Made by a program: the position numbers and the translations under genes | Shown: positions 16,801 to 27,000 of the stretch, one piece after another | Position numbering within the stretch: position 1 is the stretch's first letter | Layout: each line of letters starts with the position of its first letter | Assembly: GCA_965602855.1 (NCBI GenBank) | Contig: CBFCZV010000012.1 | Span: forward strand, 1 to 64,000 | Direction of reading: 5' to 3' | Origin: LH-M37 sp965602855 | GTDB taxonomy: Bacteria > Pseudomonadota > Gammaproteobacteria > SZUA-229 | Length of the DNA: 64,000 nt | The notes under the pieces: generated by a model | What the model saw: the letters and a program-made list of their open reading frames with translations, nothing else | What the model was told of the DNA's origin: nothing | The model's database searches: none

Positions 16801-19800
16801 ACTTCTGAAAATGGCTGCTTACCTAATACAACCGGTTTGACCAAACTTGGCTTTTTGCTTTGCGCTTCATTCACAGCAGGATAAAGTTTATCCAGATCCA
16901 TGGCTACGCCATGACAGGTCAGTTTGGCGGCCAAACGCAGTAAGGAGGTATAGTCATCCACACCCTTGCGATTAATGTTCACCGCAAGATGCTGTTTGCC
17001 TTTCAGGCTTTCACCAATCCATTTTGTACAGCTGCCCTGAGGCCCCAGTTCAATAAAGATGCGCGCACCATCGTCATACACCTTATTAACCAGCTTTGGA
17101 AAATCGACCATGTGCGTATAGAAAGTCGCGATATTGTGACCAATAACATCATCTTTGATTTCAGTTTTCTGGTAGTCGGCCGCGGTATAAAAATCAACAC
17201 CTTCAATTTGGGTGGTTGGCATGGTGTGCAATTCTTTAAGCGCATCAAACTCTGCTTTCACCAGTTCATTGTGAACAACATCTTTAATCGGAACAGGGAA
17301 CAATTTCCATTTTAATTTTTTGACAACACGTCGACAGGCTTCATCATCACCAGCGATAACAATTTCATTGGGTGCGTTAATAATGATGAGGAACACCCTG
17401 TCCTCTTCAGCAATTATTGGCTCTGCTTTTTCTGGCGAGGTTCGCAAAGTATAAGTGCCCCAGATGGGCTTATCACCCTCTTTAGCCGGCGGCAGATTCC
17501 AGGCCTGCCTGACCACATCCATCTCACCGACCAGGCGATTATGGAAGGTAGCGGTTGAGTGCAGAGTCTCACTCATGTAGTCGGTATTACCCCAGGCACC
17601 CGATGAGAACAGCATGGATAACTCGCCCATACTGTGACCAAAAGCAGCACCAGGCTTAACGCCCAATAAATCCTGAATCACCTTGGTGTAGACAACAGAA
17701 GTCATAATGCCAGACTCAAACATGGCAATAGCATCTTCACCCATGACTTCCTCTAATTGTTTAAGCGCCTTTTTATCAGCTGCTGAAACAGTTTCAGGAT
17801 AGACATAATGAGTGCGCATCATGGTTTTTAAATTGGAGCTGGCGTTTGCAACCAGTTCTATGGTCTCGGGGAACATATGAAATATGTCCCTGGCCATACC
17901 AATATAAGAATTAAAACCACCAGGATAAACGAAAGCGATCTTGCCTTTTTCAGCCTGTGGTGTCGGTGTGAAGTAACTGCCTAACGGCGTTGACCACTCC
18001 TGTGCATTTTCCATGGCTACGGGCAGGCCTTTTTGAGCTGCAAGAATTTCACGCTGCAATTCTTCAGATGAATGCGCCAGTACTGTGATACGAAATTTTG
18101 CAGTCGTATTTTTCTTAAACTGCTGGTATTTATCCAGCGAAAGTTGTTTTAAAGAAATCGTCTGTGCGGATTCTACTTGCAGTGAATCCAGCTCCTGCAA
18201 TAACGTTTTTTCTGACTGGGCGCTAAGCGGGAACATAAAGAAGGACAGATTTTCAAAAAAATCATTCTTCGGTGTTTGAGCCTTATCGGCTTCAGATAAA
18301 ATCAAATGATAGCAGCTGTCATCCTGACCCAGACTATTGATCGCCGCATAACGTTTTTTATGATCACTGTTAATCAACCAGGGGCGGGACTGCTCGGGAA
18401 AATAAAAATTATTTTCATCCCAGCTGGATAAATCTTTTGGTTTATCCCAGCCGGGAATGCCCGGAATAAAACGCTGATGAATGCACAGCGCTGTTTTTAC
18501 CAGACTGGCAATACCGGAAGCGGCAAAAGTGTGACCAATATTGGCTTTCACACTTCCTAGTGCACAAGTTTGTTTCTGGTAGGTTTTTTTCAGGGCCACA
18601 ATTTCGGCATCATCCTGATTCTGGATACCACTGCCGTTTAATTCAATATAATCAATCTGATCTTTGTCAACGCCAGCCTGTTGCAGGGCGTCGGCAGATG
18701 CCTGTTGTAAACTATCAGCAGAAACATTACGTTTACCTGCCAGCGCTTCAATCGTCGCGTAAACCCGCTCACTATTTTCCAGCTGATCATTACGCTTTAA
18801 AACAACGGCACCAGCACCTTCACCGATGCTCCAGCCTGTGCTGCCCTGATCAAAACTCAAACCAGCGTCATCATTTGAATCAAGTGGATTGCGCTGATTT
18901 TGAAGATAGACGTGTTCAAAACCACCCGCCAGATCCACCGCACCAACTACCATGGCATCGACTTCACCAGAATCTAAAAATAACTTAGCCACTTCCAGCG
19001 CTTTGAATACGGAATTTTCTTCTGAAGAAATAGTAAAAGCCGGGCCGGAGAAATCCCACAGGGAACAAATACGACAGGGAATAATATTGCCGATAAAACT
19101 GGTGAACTGATTGATCTCAACCGCATTGTGCAGGCTATCTTTCAGTAGATCGGTGAGCTGTTCCTGCTGCACATCGCTCAATTCAATATTGCTGTTACGC
19201 AGGCTCTCCTGCAGTTGCCAGGCAACATCAATACGCCCACGGAACTGATGAATCCCCAGGTCCATTTCCATCGCTACAATAACACCAACATTGCCACATT
19301 TAGGCAGGGTGGAATCTTGCAGCGCTTCATCCAGCACTTTCATCATCAGCAACTGTTGCGGTAATAAAGGCGCCTGTTCTTCCGGTGGGATTTTGAAATA
19401 CAGGTAATCAAAATCAAACTGATCTATGTAGTTTCCCTGTGGTGCTTTTTCATCAAGACCAAATTTTTTCAATAACGGGCTATCGTTTTCAATACCCTGC
19501 CAGCGATCTTTAGGTAAAGATCGTTGCAAACGTCTGGAGTTGTAGATGGTCTCTTCCAGTTCAGACAACGATTTACTCTGCCCGAAGTAAGCACTCATAC
19601 CAACGATAGAAATCGCCTGCTCCGTGATTTCAGTCGGTTTCTGTTTTGCTATTTTCTCCTGCTGTTTTTTAGTCAACGGAAGATGCTCTTCCATCACCAG
19701 ATGTGCATTAGTTCCACCAAAACCAAAAGCGCTGATAGCGGCGACTTTTTTATTCTTACCAGAACCTTTAGCCTGCGGCCAGGGACTATTTTCAGTTAAA

Positions 19801-21050
19801 ATTTTATCGTCGGCAATCTTGTCACTGTCACAACTTAGCGGTTTTTGAACATTAATGGTTGCCGGTAGTAAATCATTTTTCATCGCCAAAATAATTTTTA
19901 GCATACCCGCCATGCCAGCCGAAGTCAGCAGATGACCAAAGTTAGATTTGGCTGTGCCCATGCTGAAGTGAATATTTTTATCGCCGAAGAAACCCTGCAT
20001 CGATTGAATTTCAGTTTCATCACCCAGCGGTGTTCCGGTGGCATGACATTCAACATAGTCGACATCTTCCGGTTTTATTTCAGTATCGTTATAAGCTCGC
20101 TCATAACATCTTTCCTGACCGGCCTGATTGGGGCTTAAAACAAATTTTCCTTTACCGTCATTGGAGAGGCCAATGCCACTGATGACGCCTTGTATAGCAT
20201 CACCATCACGTACTGCATCTTCATAACGTTTTAAAACAAACATACCGGCACCCTCGCCGGTATTTAAACCACTGGAATTTTTATCCAGCGGTCGGCTTAT
20301 CACATTTTCAGGAAAAGCTTTAAAAGTTGAAAAACCCATGGAGACAAACCAGGGGTCAGCGGCACTAACCGCACCGGCCAGCATCATGTCTGCCTTATGC
20401 GACAGCAGATAGGAACAGGCGAGCTTCATACTATAGAGCGATGATGCGCAGGCGGCATCCAGCGCCATTGATACCTCACCTAATGCTAGCGCCTGATTGA
20501 TGGTGCTAGCCGGGTGACCGCCAACGCTACCATTAGTTAAATCAGCAGCCGACTCGCCACCCATTTCAAGACTCTGATCATTGAGTAATTTTTTTAGTGG
20601 CGTAGCCAGGGCCTGATGATAGAGCGGCAAAAAAAGCTGGTTCGATTTTTTTGTGGGGAAAGAAAGATTGCCAAGGATTACACCGCAACGTTTCAATTTA
20701 TCAGACTGATTGCTATAACCTGAATCTTTCAGCGCCTCGCGACTAACGTGCAAGGCCCACTGGAAAGTATTATCCAGATCATTTAGCTGCTCAGCACCTA
20801 CTGCATAACCTTCACTATCAAACTGAAAGTTCTGAATATAACCACCGGTGGTGCAGTAGTATTTATCCTTGATCTCTTTGGCTGGCCCGTCTTTCGCTGG
20901 ATTAAAATAATCAGCAGGTTCACGCCCCATTTGTTCTGCATCAGCAGCAACCCGTGAGTCTTTATTAGCAAGCAGATTCTGCCAGTATTCTTCAGGTGTC
21001 TCCGCTCCGGGAAACAGGCAGGAGGAACCTATAATAGCAATCTTATTCAT
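13830..21050 (-). CDS. pfaC: PUFA synthase PfaC with built-in acyltransferase (KS-CLF-AT-DH-DH)
   Basis: 2406 residues. Domains in order: ketosynthase 1-455 with Cys201 (DAACASS); chain-length factor about 485-930, in which the active Cys is replaced by Glu678 (ISSEENSV); acyltransferase about 1060-1400 with Ser1140 in GHSMGE; an Ala/Pro/Lys linker; and two FabA-like hot-dog dehydratase regions, about 1590-1990 and 2020-2400. In Shewanella and Moritella PfaC lacks an AT and the AT is encoded by a separate pfaB. The KS-CLF-AT-DH-DH order is instead like the myxobacterial Pfa3 type. It is 26 bases downstream of pfaA. The AT probably does the work of PfaB, but its specificity is not readable from sequence. 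Confidence 0.9.
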   Translation of the reverse strand: MNKIAIIGSSCLFPGAETPEEYWQNLLANKDSRVAADAEQMGREPADYFNPAKDGPAKEIKDKYYCTTGGYIQNFQFDSEGYAVGAEQLNDLDNTFQWALHVSREALKDSGYSNQSDKLKRCGVILGNLSFPTKKSNQLFLPLYHQALATPLKKLLNDQSLEMGGESAADLTNGSVGGHPASTINQALALGEVSMALDAACASSLYSMKLACSYLLSHKADMMLAGAVSAADPWFVSMGFSTFKAFPENVISRPLDKNSSGLNTGEGAGMFVLKRYEDAVRDGDAIQGVISGIGLSNDGKGKFVLSPNQAGQERCYERAYNDTEIKPEDVDYVECHATGTPLGDETEIQSMQGFFGDKNIHFSMGTAKSNFGHLLTSAGMAGMLKIILAMKNDLLPATINVQKPLSCDSDKIADDKILTENSPWPQAKGSGKNKKVAAISAFGFGGTNAHLVMEEHLPLTKKQQEKIAKQKPTEITEQAISIVGMSAYFGQSKSLSELEETIYNSRRLQRSLPKDRWQGIENDSPLLKKFGLDEKAPQGNYIDQFDFDYLYFKIPPEEQAPLLPQQLLMMKVLDEALQDSTLPKCGNVGVIVAMEMDLGIHQFRGRIDVAWQLQESLRNSNIELSDVQQEQLTDLLKDSLHNAVEINQFTSFIGNIIPCRICSLWDFSGPAFTISSEENSVFKALEVAKLFLDSGEVDAMVVGAVDLAGGFEHVYLQNQRNPLDSNDDAGLSFDQGSTGWSIGEGAGAVVLKRNDQLENSERVYATIEALAGKRNVSADSLQQASADALQQAGVDKDQIDYIELNGSGIQNQDDAEIVALKKTYQKQTCALGSVKANIGHTFAASGIASLVKTALCIHQRFIPGIPGWDKPKDLSSWDENNFYFPEQSRPWLINSDHKKRYAAINSLGQDDSCYHLILSEADKAQTPKNDFFENLSFFMFPLSAQSEKTLLQELDSLQVESAQTISLKQLSLDKYQQFKKNTTAKFRITVLAHSSEELQREILAAQKGLPVAMENAQEWSTPLGSYFTPTPQAEKGKIAFVYPGGFNSYIGMARDIFHMFPETIELVANASSNLKTMMRTHYVYPETVSAADKKALKQLEEVMGEDAIAMFESGIMTSVVYTKVIQDLLGVKPGAAFGHSMGELSMLFSSGAWGNTDYMSETLHSTATFHNRLVGEMDVVRQAWNLPPAKEGDKPIWGTYTLRTSPEKAEPIIAEEDRVFLIIINAPNEIVIAGDDEACRRVVKKLKWKLFPVPIKDVVHNELVKAEFDALKELHTMPTTQIEGVDFYTAADYQKTEIKDDVIGHNIATFYTHMVDFPKLVNKVYDDGARIFIELGPQGSCTKWIGESLKGKQHLAVNINRKGVDDYTSLLRLAAKLTCHGVAMDLDKLYPAVNEAQSKKPSLVKPVVLGKQPFSEVILAEQNRTRFLPEKVQPVAPVIKKAEVVKMPPAKPAVVTKTNPEPVENKLHSASIDKQRQNMSERKIVANGTPGYVTGGSTTYQSEMLQKMLQHNINISKMHAGFMASRHQGLQALTASIIDSIHSPGSGNIVRTTQTASLTPAATASNENVATKQLFPSEYSTPEKIIFSEEDLREFAYGKIGKVFGSEYDIIDSYPKRVMLPMDPYLLVTRVTEMQGERGEFKPSKMTTEYDIPHNAWYSTDGQIPTCICIESGQCDLLLISYMGIDFNNKGKYLYRLLDCTLTFLDDQPKEGQTLRYEISINSFAQHKNNLLFFFSYECFIGDKMILKMDEGCAGFFSEEELAVGKGVIRTNEETAERGRVTKSSFTPLLQCSKTSFDKNDMHSLTTGDLAACYANPAYDKMGKNPSLHFPLEKILMLDRITSVDPAGGLWGLGFIEAEKDLLPDEWYFTSHFRDDPVLAGSLMSEGCVQLLQFFMLYLGLHTKTEDARFQTIQNIPQPIRCRGQALPKDRLMTYRLEVTEIGLSPKPYAKGNVDILLDGKVVVDFRNVCLELSEKSAAEKLLLKGGAADINQQPAPAPVQSTPPALAVVPSSKKAPLFTEEQIVHFATGDIEACFGPEFAIYKQPPAKAGDPARRPPRTPNGYLQLMDRVMSVEGERHDFDNTTGCTAEYDVAEDVWFCTENSYPSFTPYSMLMEIALQPNGFLTSHIGSTLLYPDSNLYFRNLDGTGRLIKEVDLRGKTIVNKSTMYSTSAVMNNIIQKFTFELICDGETFYEGDAVFGFFTADSLSNQVGMDKGKKLLPWYKEEAISDDRLIKLDLHSEQVRQDLYAAKQDKPYYHLAGGMLDFIDESIVVADGGKYGKGYVHSMNVIDATDWFYPCHFYLDPVMPGSLGVEAMIQSIQVFALQQNLGKDFKNPRFGPVEDEASWCYRGQIIPDNKVMTLEVHVKEIRNNVGRIDILVDGNLWKDGLRIYSVENIGLSIKEAE

Positions 21051-21076
21051 ACGAAAAATCTCAAATACTTCTGACC

Positions 21077-24000
21077 TTATTTCTTTTTAAACATAGAGTT
21101 CAAACTTGGGCTCACGGTAACTTCTGCACCAAAGGCTCTTGAGTAAATATTTCCGCTTTGATCATGAATTACGACATCAGCTGTCATATTGGTCTCAGAG
21201 GTTGAATCCACATCCAGTGATATATAGAAGTCTTTATGATCCGGTATCAATTTATAGTTAACTACCTTGAGGAACTTCAGCGGCAGACTGCCCAGATGAC
21301 GGTGCTCTCTCACCCAGACCAGCATTGCCTGGAACATCAGGTCAGTGGCAAACGGGTTAAGCGAACTAATTGGGAACTGGCCCTGTTCACGATCTTTAAT
21401 TTTATCCAGGTTACAAAGCAGGGTTAATTTCTTCATCGAAGTGTTGACCACTTTCTCGATTCCCTGAAATAGTGATCCATGGAACAGTGTGCCATTTTTG
21501 TACAAGGTCTCCCCTGTCGTGGTTTCTGTTTCATTCAAATCAGATTGTGTATACATAGGGACTTCAGGGATTTCTTTCACAATCAGTATGTTGGCCTTGT
21601 AATGCCAAACCTGTTTACCCTTGCTATTTTTTGATGAAATGGTTACCTGAGAACAACTAATGTTTTCATCATTAGAAATGCCTTTGACATCAACCTGATA
21701 CGAATCGGCCTGACTCTCATCAAACACGATGCCCTTGAGCACCTGAAACTCATCGCATTCAAAGAAACTATAAGAAGGATTCAGTCGCTCACAAATATTA
21801 GACATCCACGAAAGCGCGGTGGCCGATGGCAACACTGGGCTTTCACCAATGACATGATCATTTAAAAATGGATTGTCCTGCAACAACAACTTGGTATTGA
21901 TCTGGAAGGTACGCAACGGTGTGTTGGTGTTATCGACATCCGAGCGCATTGAACTACCGACCAATAACTGAATGGTCTCACCTCTATCCTGATGCAATTC
22001 ATTGCTAAAGATTTCTACACCTTCCTGCATGGGAATAATTTCAACATTCCTTTCCTTAAAGTAACGTTTCAATTCAGGCGTTACCATACCGCCATCCCAG
22101 GGTCCCCAGTTGAAGGAAACTACATGACAATCTGGATAGTAATGTTTAAATTGATAAGCTGTTTTGTTGAGAATTTCATTGGCAACAGAATAATCAGACT
22201 GACCATTGTTACCGTAAAAACCCGCCGCCGAAGAGAACAGCGCCAAATATTTCAGATCTTCCTTTTTGACCAGCGACAACATCGCTTCCAGGCCATCTAT
22301 TTTAGTATTTAATACCGCATTAAAATCAGCTTCAGTTTTCTTCTGAATTGGTTTATCGGCCAGCACGCCCGCGCCATGAATCAGGCCGGTAATTTTTCCA
22401 AGTTTGGCAACCGCAGGTGCTGATTTTTCTTTTAAGGCTGCACTATCGGTGACATCTGCACTGATATATTCAGCCTTACCACCCAGCGCCGCAATTTGAT
22501 TTAAAGTTTCACTAATCTCACGATCAGATTTAATTGCGCGTAAACGTTTGTTGACGATAACAGGTGTTGGTTTTTCACCTTCATCCTGTAATACCTGCAT
22601 AATTTTACGTTTCAGCTCAGCCTCATCTTCACAGCCTTTTGCCCATTCAGGTTCAATCCCGTTATAAGGCGCACGACCTGCCAGTACAAAACCACAGTTA
22701 TATTGCTTGGCCAATGGCATAAGGCAGGCAGCGGTAACACCCTTGGCACCACCACTAACTAAAAATACCGAGTTTTCGTTGATATTGTCATGCGCTGATG
22801 CAACTGGCTCGTGCGCTCTCACTTCACCAGATAAAGTCATACGACCTTTTGCAGAGTTGCCCACCTCAACAATAGAAAGATCAGGATCAAATAACTCATC
22901 CATCAATATTTGAGCACCCTGTTTATCTTTTGTATCTGGACTCAGGTCAATGGCACGGCAGAAAATCTCATCCCATTCAAGATTTAACGTTTTCACCAAA
23001 CCATTCAAACCGCCCTGACTTAATTCAAAACGATTGTGACCCGCAGTACCAATCTCGCCATCCATATAAGATGCAGTGACAAAGAAATTACGTCCGTGCA
23101 GCGGTTTAGTCGTTAATGCATTTTGCAAATATTTAGCAGTAAAGAAAACCATTTTCAGCATGCTTTGTTCGCGCTTGCTAAATTTGATCTTGCTGCCCTT
23201 ATCCGCAGGCTTGGCACTGAGATGAATAAATCCATTCAGCGGCTGAGCGGCGGTAACAGTACTCAATGTTTTTTCCAGCTCGGCATCTGTCGCCTTTGCC
23301 AGCTTAACGGTTTGAGTTCCTTTGGGTAGTGAACTCGGTTTGGCTATCAGCGATGTCGGGAACTGCATCACCGTCACATTCCAGCCCAAATCCTGCAATG
23401 CTTTTGCAGTGTTGTAAGTGAGCTTGTCACCATTATCGGTGATTAAACAATTGCGCCCCGTAACGCTGATTTCTGATTCCAGTACATCAGGACGGGGAAG
23501 ATACTTTTTTACAACGACACTTTCGGTAGTCGAAAAAGAACCATCATTAACGGTGCTAGCGGCCTCTTCTGCTGGCTCTGATAAAGCCCTGCTGATACTG
23601 CTATCCTGTGGCACCAGACTTTTAACGTACTCCACAATTTCAGCCAGTGTTCCCATTTCGGAAAGTGCATTCTGATCCATTTCAGGTAGTTCAGGGAACT
23701 TGCTAGTCATCGCGCCAAGAATCTCAACTCGCTTAATCGAATCGATACCCAGATCCGCTTCAAGATTCATAGTCAAGTCGAGCATTTCTACAGGGTAACC
23801 GGTTTTTTCATTTACGATTTCCAGCATGCTCTGCTGAATAGCGGCTTCATCTAACACCGATGACGCTGAAATGATTTCAACTTCTGTAGTTGTAGTCACT
23901 TCACCTGCACCTGACTGAGTTTCTACGTATTCAACAATTTCTTTTAACGTCTGCATTTCTGCCAGTGCATTTTGATCCAGCTCGGGCAGTTCAGGGAACT

Positions 24001-27000
24001 TGCTGGTCATGGCACCGAGAATTTCAACGCGTTTAATCGAGTCGATACCAAGATCAGCTTCCATGTTCATATTGAGATCAAGCATCTCAACCGGGTAACC
24101 GGTTTTCTCGTGAACGATTTCCAACATGCCTTTTTGGATGCTGGCAGAATCCAGTCCTGAATTAACCGCAACTGGCGCAGCTACCGATGCACTAGCACCG
24201 GATTGCTGTTCAACGTATTCAACAATTTCCAATAGCGTTTGCATTTCTGCCAGTGCGTTTTGATCCAACTCTGGCAGCTCAGGGAATTTACTGGTCATAG
24301 CACCGAGAATTTCAACGCGTTTAATTGAATCAATACCGAGGTCAGCTTCCATATTCATATTTAAATCGAGCATCTCAACCGGATAACCGGTTTTCTCGTG
24401 AACGATTTCTAACATGCCTTTTTGAATGCTGGCTGAATCAAGTCCTGAATTAACCGCAACTGGCGCAGCCGCTGATGAACTCGCACCGGATTGTTGTTCA
24501 ACATATTCAACAATTTCTAATAGCGTCTGCATTTCCGCCAGTGCATTTTGATCCAGCTCTGGCAGTTCAGGGAATTTACTGGTCATAGCACCGAGAATCT
24601 CAACGCGCTTAATTGAGTCGATACCTAAGTCAGCTTCCATGTTCATATTGAGATCAAGCATCTCAACCGGATAACCGGTTTTCTCGTGAACAATTTCTAA
24701 CATGCCTTTTTGAATTGCCGCTGAATCGAGACCCGATGAGGCTGGCGCTGAAACTGCGGCAACCGGTGCTGCAGCAGCTGCAGCGATAACAGGCGCTACT
24801 GCACCTGCCTGCTCTTCTACGTACTCAACAATTTCTTTAAGCGTCTGCATTTCTGCCAGTGCATTTTGATCCAGCTCGGGCAGTTCAGGGAACTTGCTGG
24901 TCATGGCACCCAAAATTTCAACGCGTTTGATCGAGTCAATACCGAGATCGGCTTCCATGTTCATATTGAGATCAAGCATCTCAACCGGGTAACCGGTTTT
25001 ATCCTGAACAATTTCCAGCATGCCATCCTGAATTTGTTTTGTATCCAGAGCCGAAGTCTGCACAGGTGCCTGGACTGGTGCAGCAGCAATTGGAGCAGCA
25101 GCAATCGGCGCTGGCGCAGGTGCCGCTACTGGTTCAGCAACGGCTTGCTGGACCGGCGCAGCAGTTTTAACCACTGGTGAAGGCGCGGCTACAGCTGGCT
25201 GATAATTAGCAACAGCTTCTCCACCCATCATTTGATGAGTAGATTTGTTGAATTCTATTTGACCCTGCAAATAACTTTGATGAACCTTGAGCGTATCCTG
25301 CTGGTACTGATGCAAATCAGAAATACTCTGGCTGATATTATCTGGAACAGCTTGGTTCTTTGCACCAAATTCATCCACTAAATGGTGCATCATGTTAAAG
25401 AAACCCTGTGAATAATCCTGCTGATTTTGCAGATAGGTTTCATGGGCACTCATGGTGGCAGACTGAGCCTGCAACCATTCTGACTGATTAACGCCCTGAG
25501 CTACCGTACTTACCTGAGCAACCTCAGTAGCCTGCGTTGTACTAGCTGTCGACTGAGCTATTTCCTGAGCAACTGCTGGACTGGCCTGCACCGGAGCTGA
25601 CTCGCTTTGTGGTGCGCCCAGTTTTTGAGGCAATGTCAGCTGATAATCATCATTTAGCGTATCTTCAAACGCCTGCTTAGTCGCATCACTGACATAGTTA
25701 GCACCATTGAGCTTGATGTTCATGCCCGCTTTTTTGATGACGGGTTGTTCAACATCACGCTGGTAAATATCTTTTAGATTAAGCTCAACGCCGGCCACTT
25801 TCAGCTGAACCATAGCATCACGATAGAGCGCATCACTATTGCCTTTAGGTGAACTATTCATGGCAATGGCAACATGAGGTCGATCGGCCAGAATAGTATT
25901 AACCAGACGGCTCAGTACATTCTTGGGGCCAAACTCAACAAAGATAGTGCCACCCTGATCAGCCATGGCATTGATCTGCTGAGTAAAGTGCACAGAATTA
26001 AGCATATTTGACTTAAAGCTCTGTTTAATTTCTTTCGCGGTTTTTGGATACGGCTTCGCAGTCACATTAGAGAAAATACTGGTATGTGGTTTTTTGAACG
26101 TCTGTTTTTCAATCGCATCGGAGAAAGGCTTATCTGCGTAACCTACCAACGGTGAGTGGAAAGCGGCCGAAACCGGCAAGGCAACAACTGAGAAACCATC
26201 ACTTTTCAGAGACGTAGCGGCATCTGCGATAGCCTGGCTTGGCCCGGCAACCACCACCTGTTTGGGTGAGTTGTAATTGGCGATAGAAACCTGATCCAGT
26301 TGATTAATTTTCTGCTCAATTTCTGTGGCATCACCCATAACTGCCAGCATGGAACCTGCGTCATAACCTTCTTCGGGGGATGTGCCCATAGCGATACAAC
26401 GAGAACGTGACAGACTGTAGAAGCCATCATCATCGATCACACCCGCTGCCCACAATGCGGTTAATTCACCATAGCTGTGACCAGCAACCATATCGGCCTT
26501 AAAGCCACTCTGCTGCATCATTTTAAATAGACCAACACTGACAGAACCAATCGCTGGCTGAATGTACTGCGTCAGTTTTAATTTCTCTTCCTGGGCTTTT
26601 TTGCCGGCTGCATCAAAGGCGCGTTCCGGGAAGACTGCACTCGAAAGTTCAGTGTCATTATCATCCAGTAAAAGCTGACCCATTTTGGCAAAACTTTCAC
26701 GCATCGGTGGGAAGTTGAGGGTCAGATCCTTACACATGTTGAGATACTGAGAACCCTGACCGGAGAACAGTGCGACCACTTTTGAACCGCTAGGTAATGC
26801 CTGAGCACGGTAGTGAACACCACCCGGATGTTCCCAGACTTCTTCACCCTGCGTTTTTTTCAATTGATCCTGAGCGGTTATTAAAAGCTCAATCACCGTG
26901 GCCTGATCCTCGGCGACAAAACCCAGGCGTGCATCGCTTGAAGGAACCGTGGCATTTTCTGCTTCGACGACAAAATTATAATATTCCTGCCCGCTATCAT

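Noticed and set aside
18560..18988. 142-residue plus-strand frame
   Set aside because: Antisense to pfaC, no recognised domain.
23640..25060. Tandem repeats resembling a CRISPR array at first sight
   Set aside because: Unit length is about 290-320 bases and codes for acyl carrier domains; no short repeat-spacer pattern.
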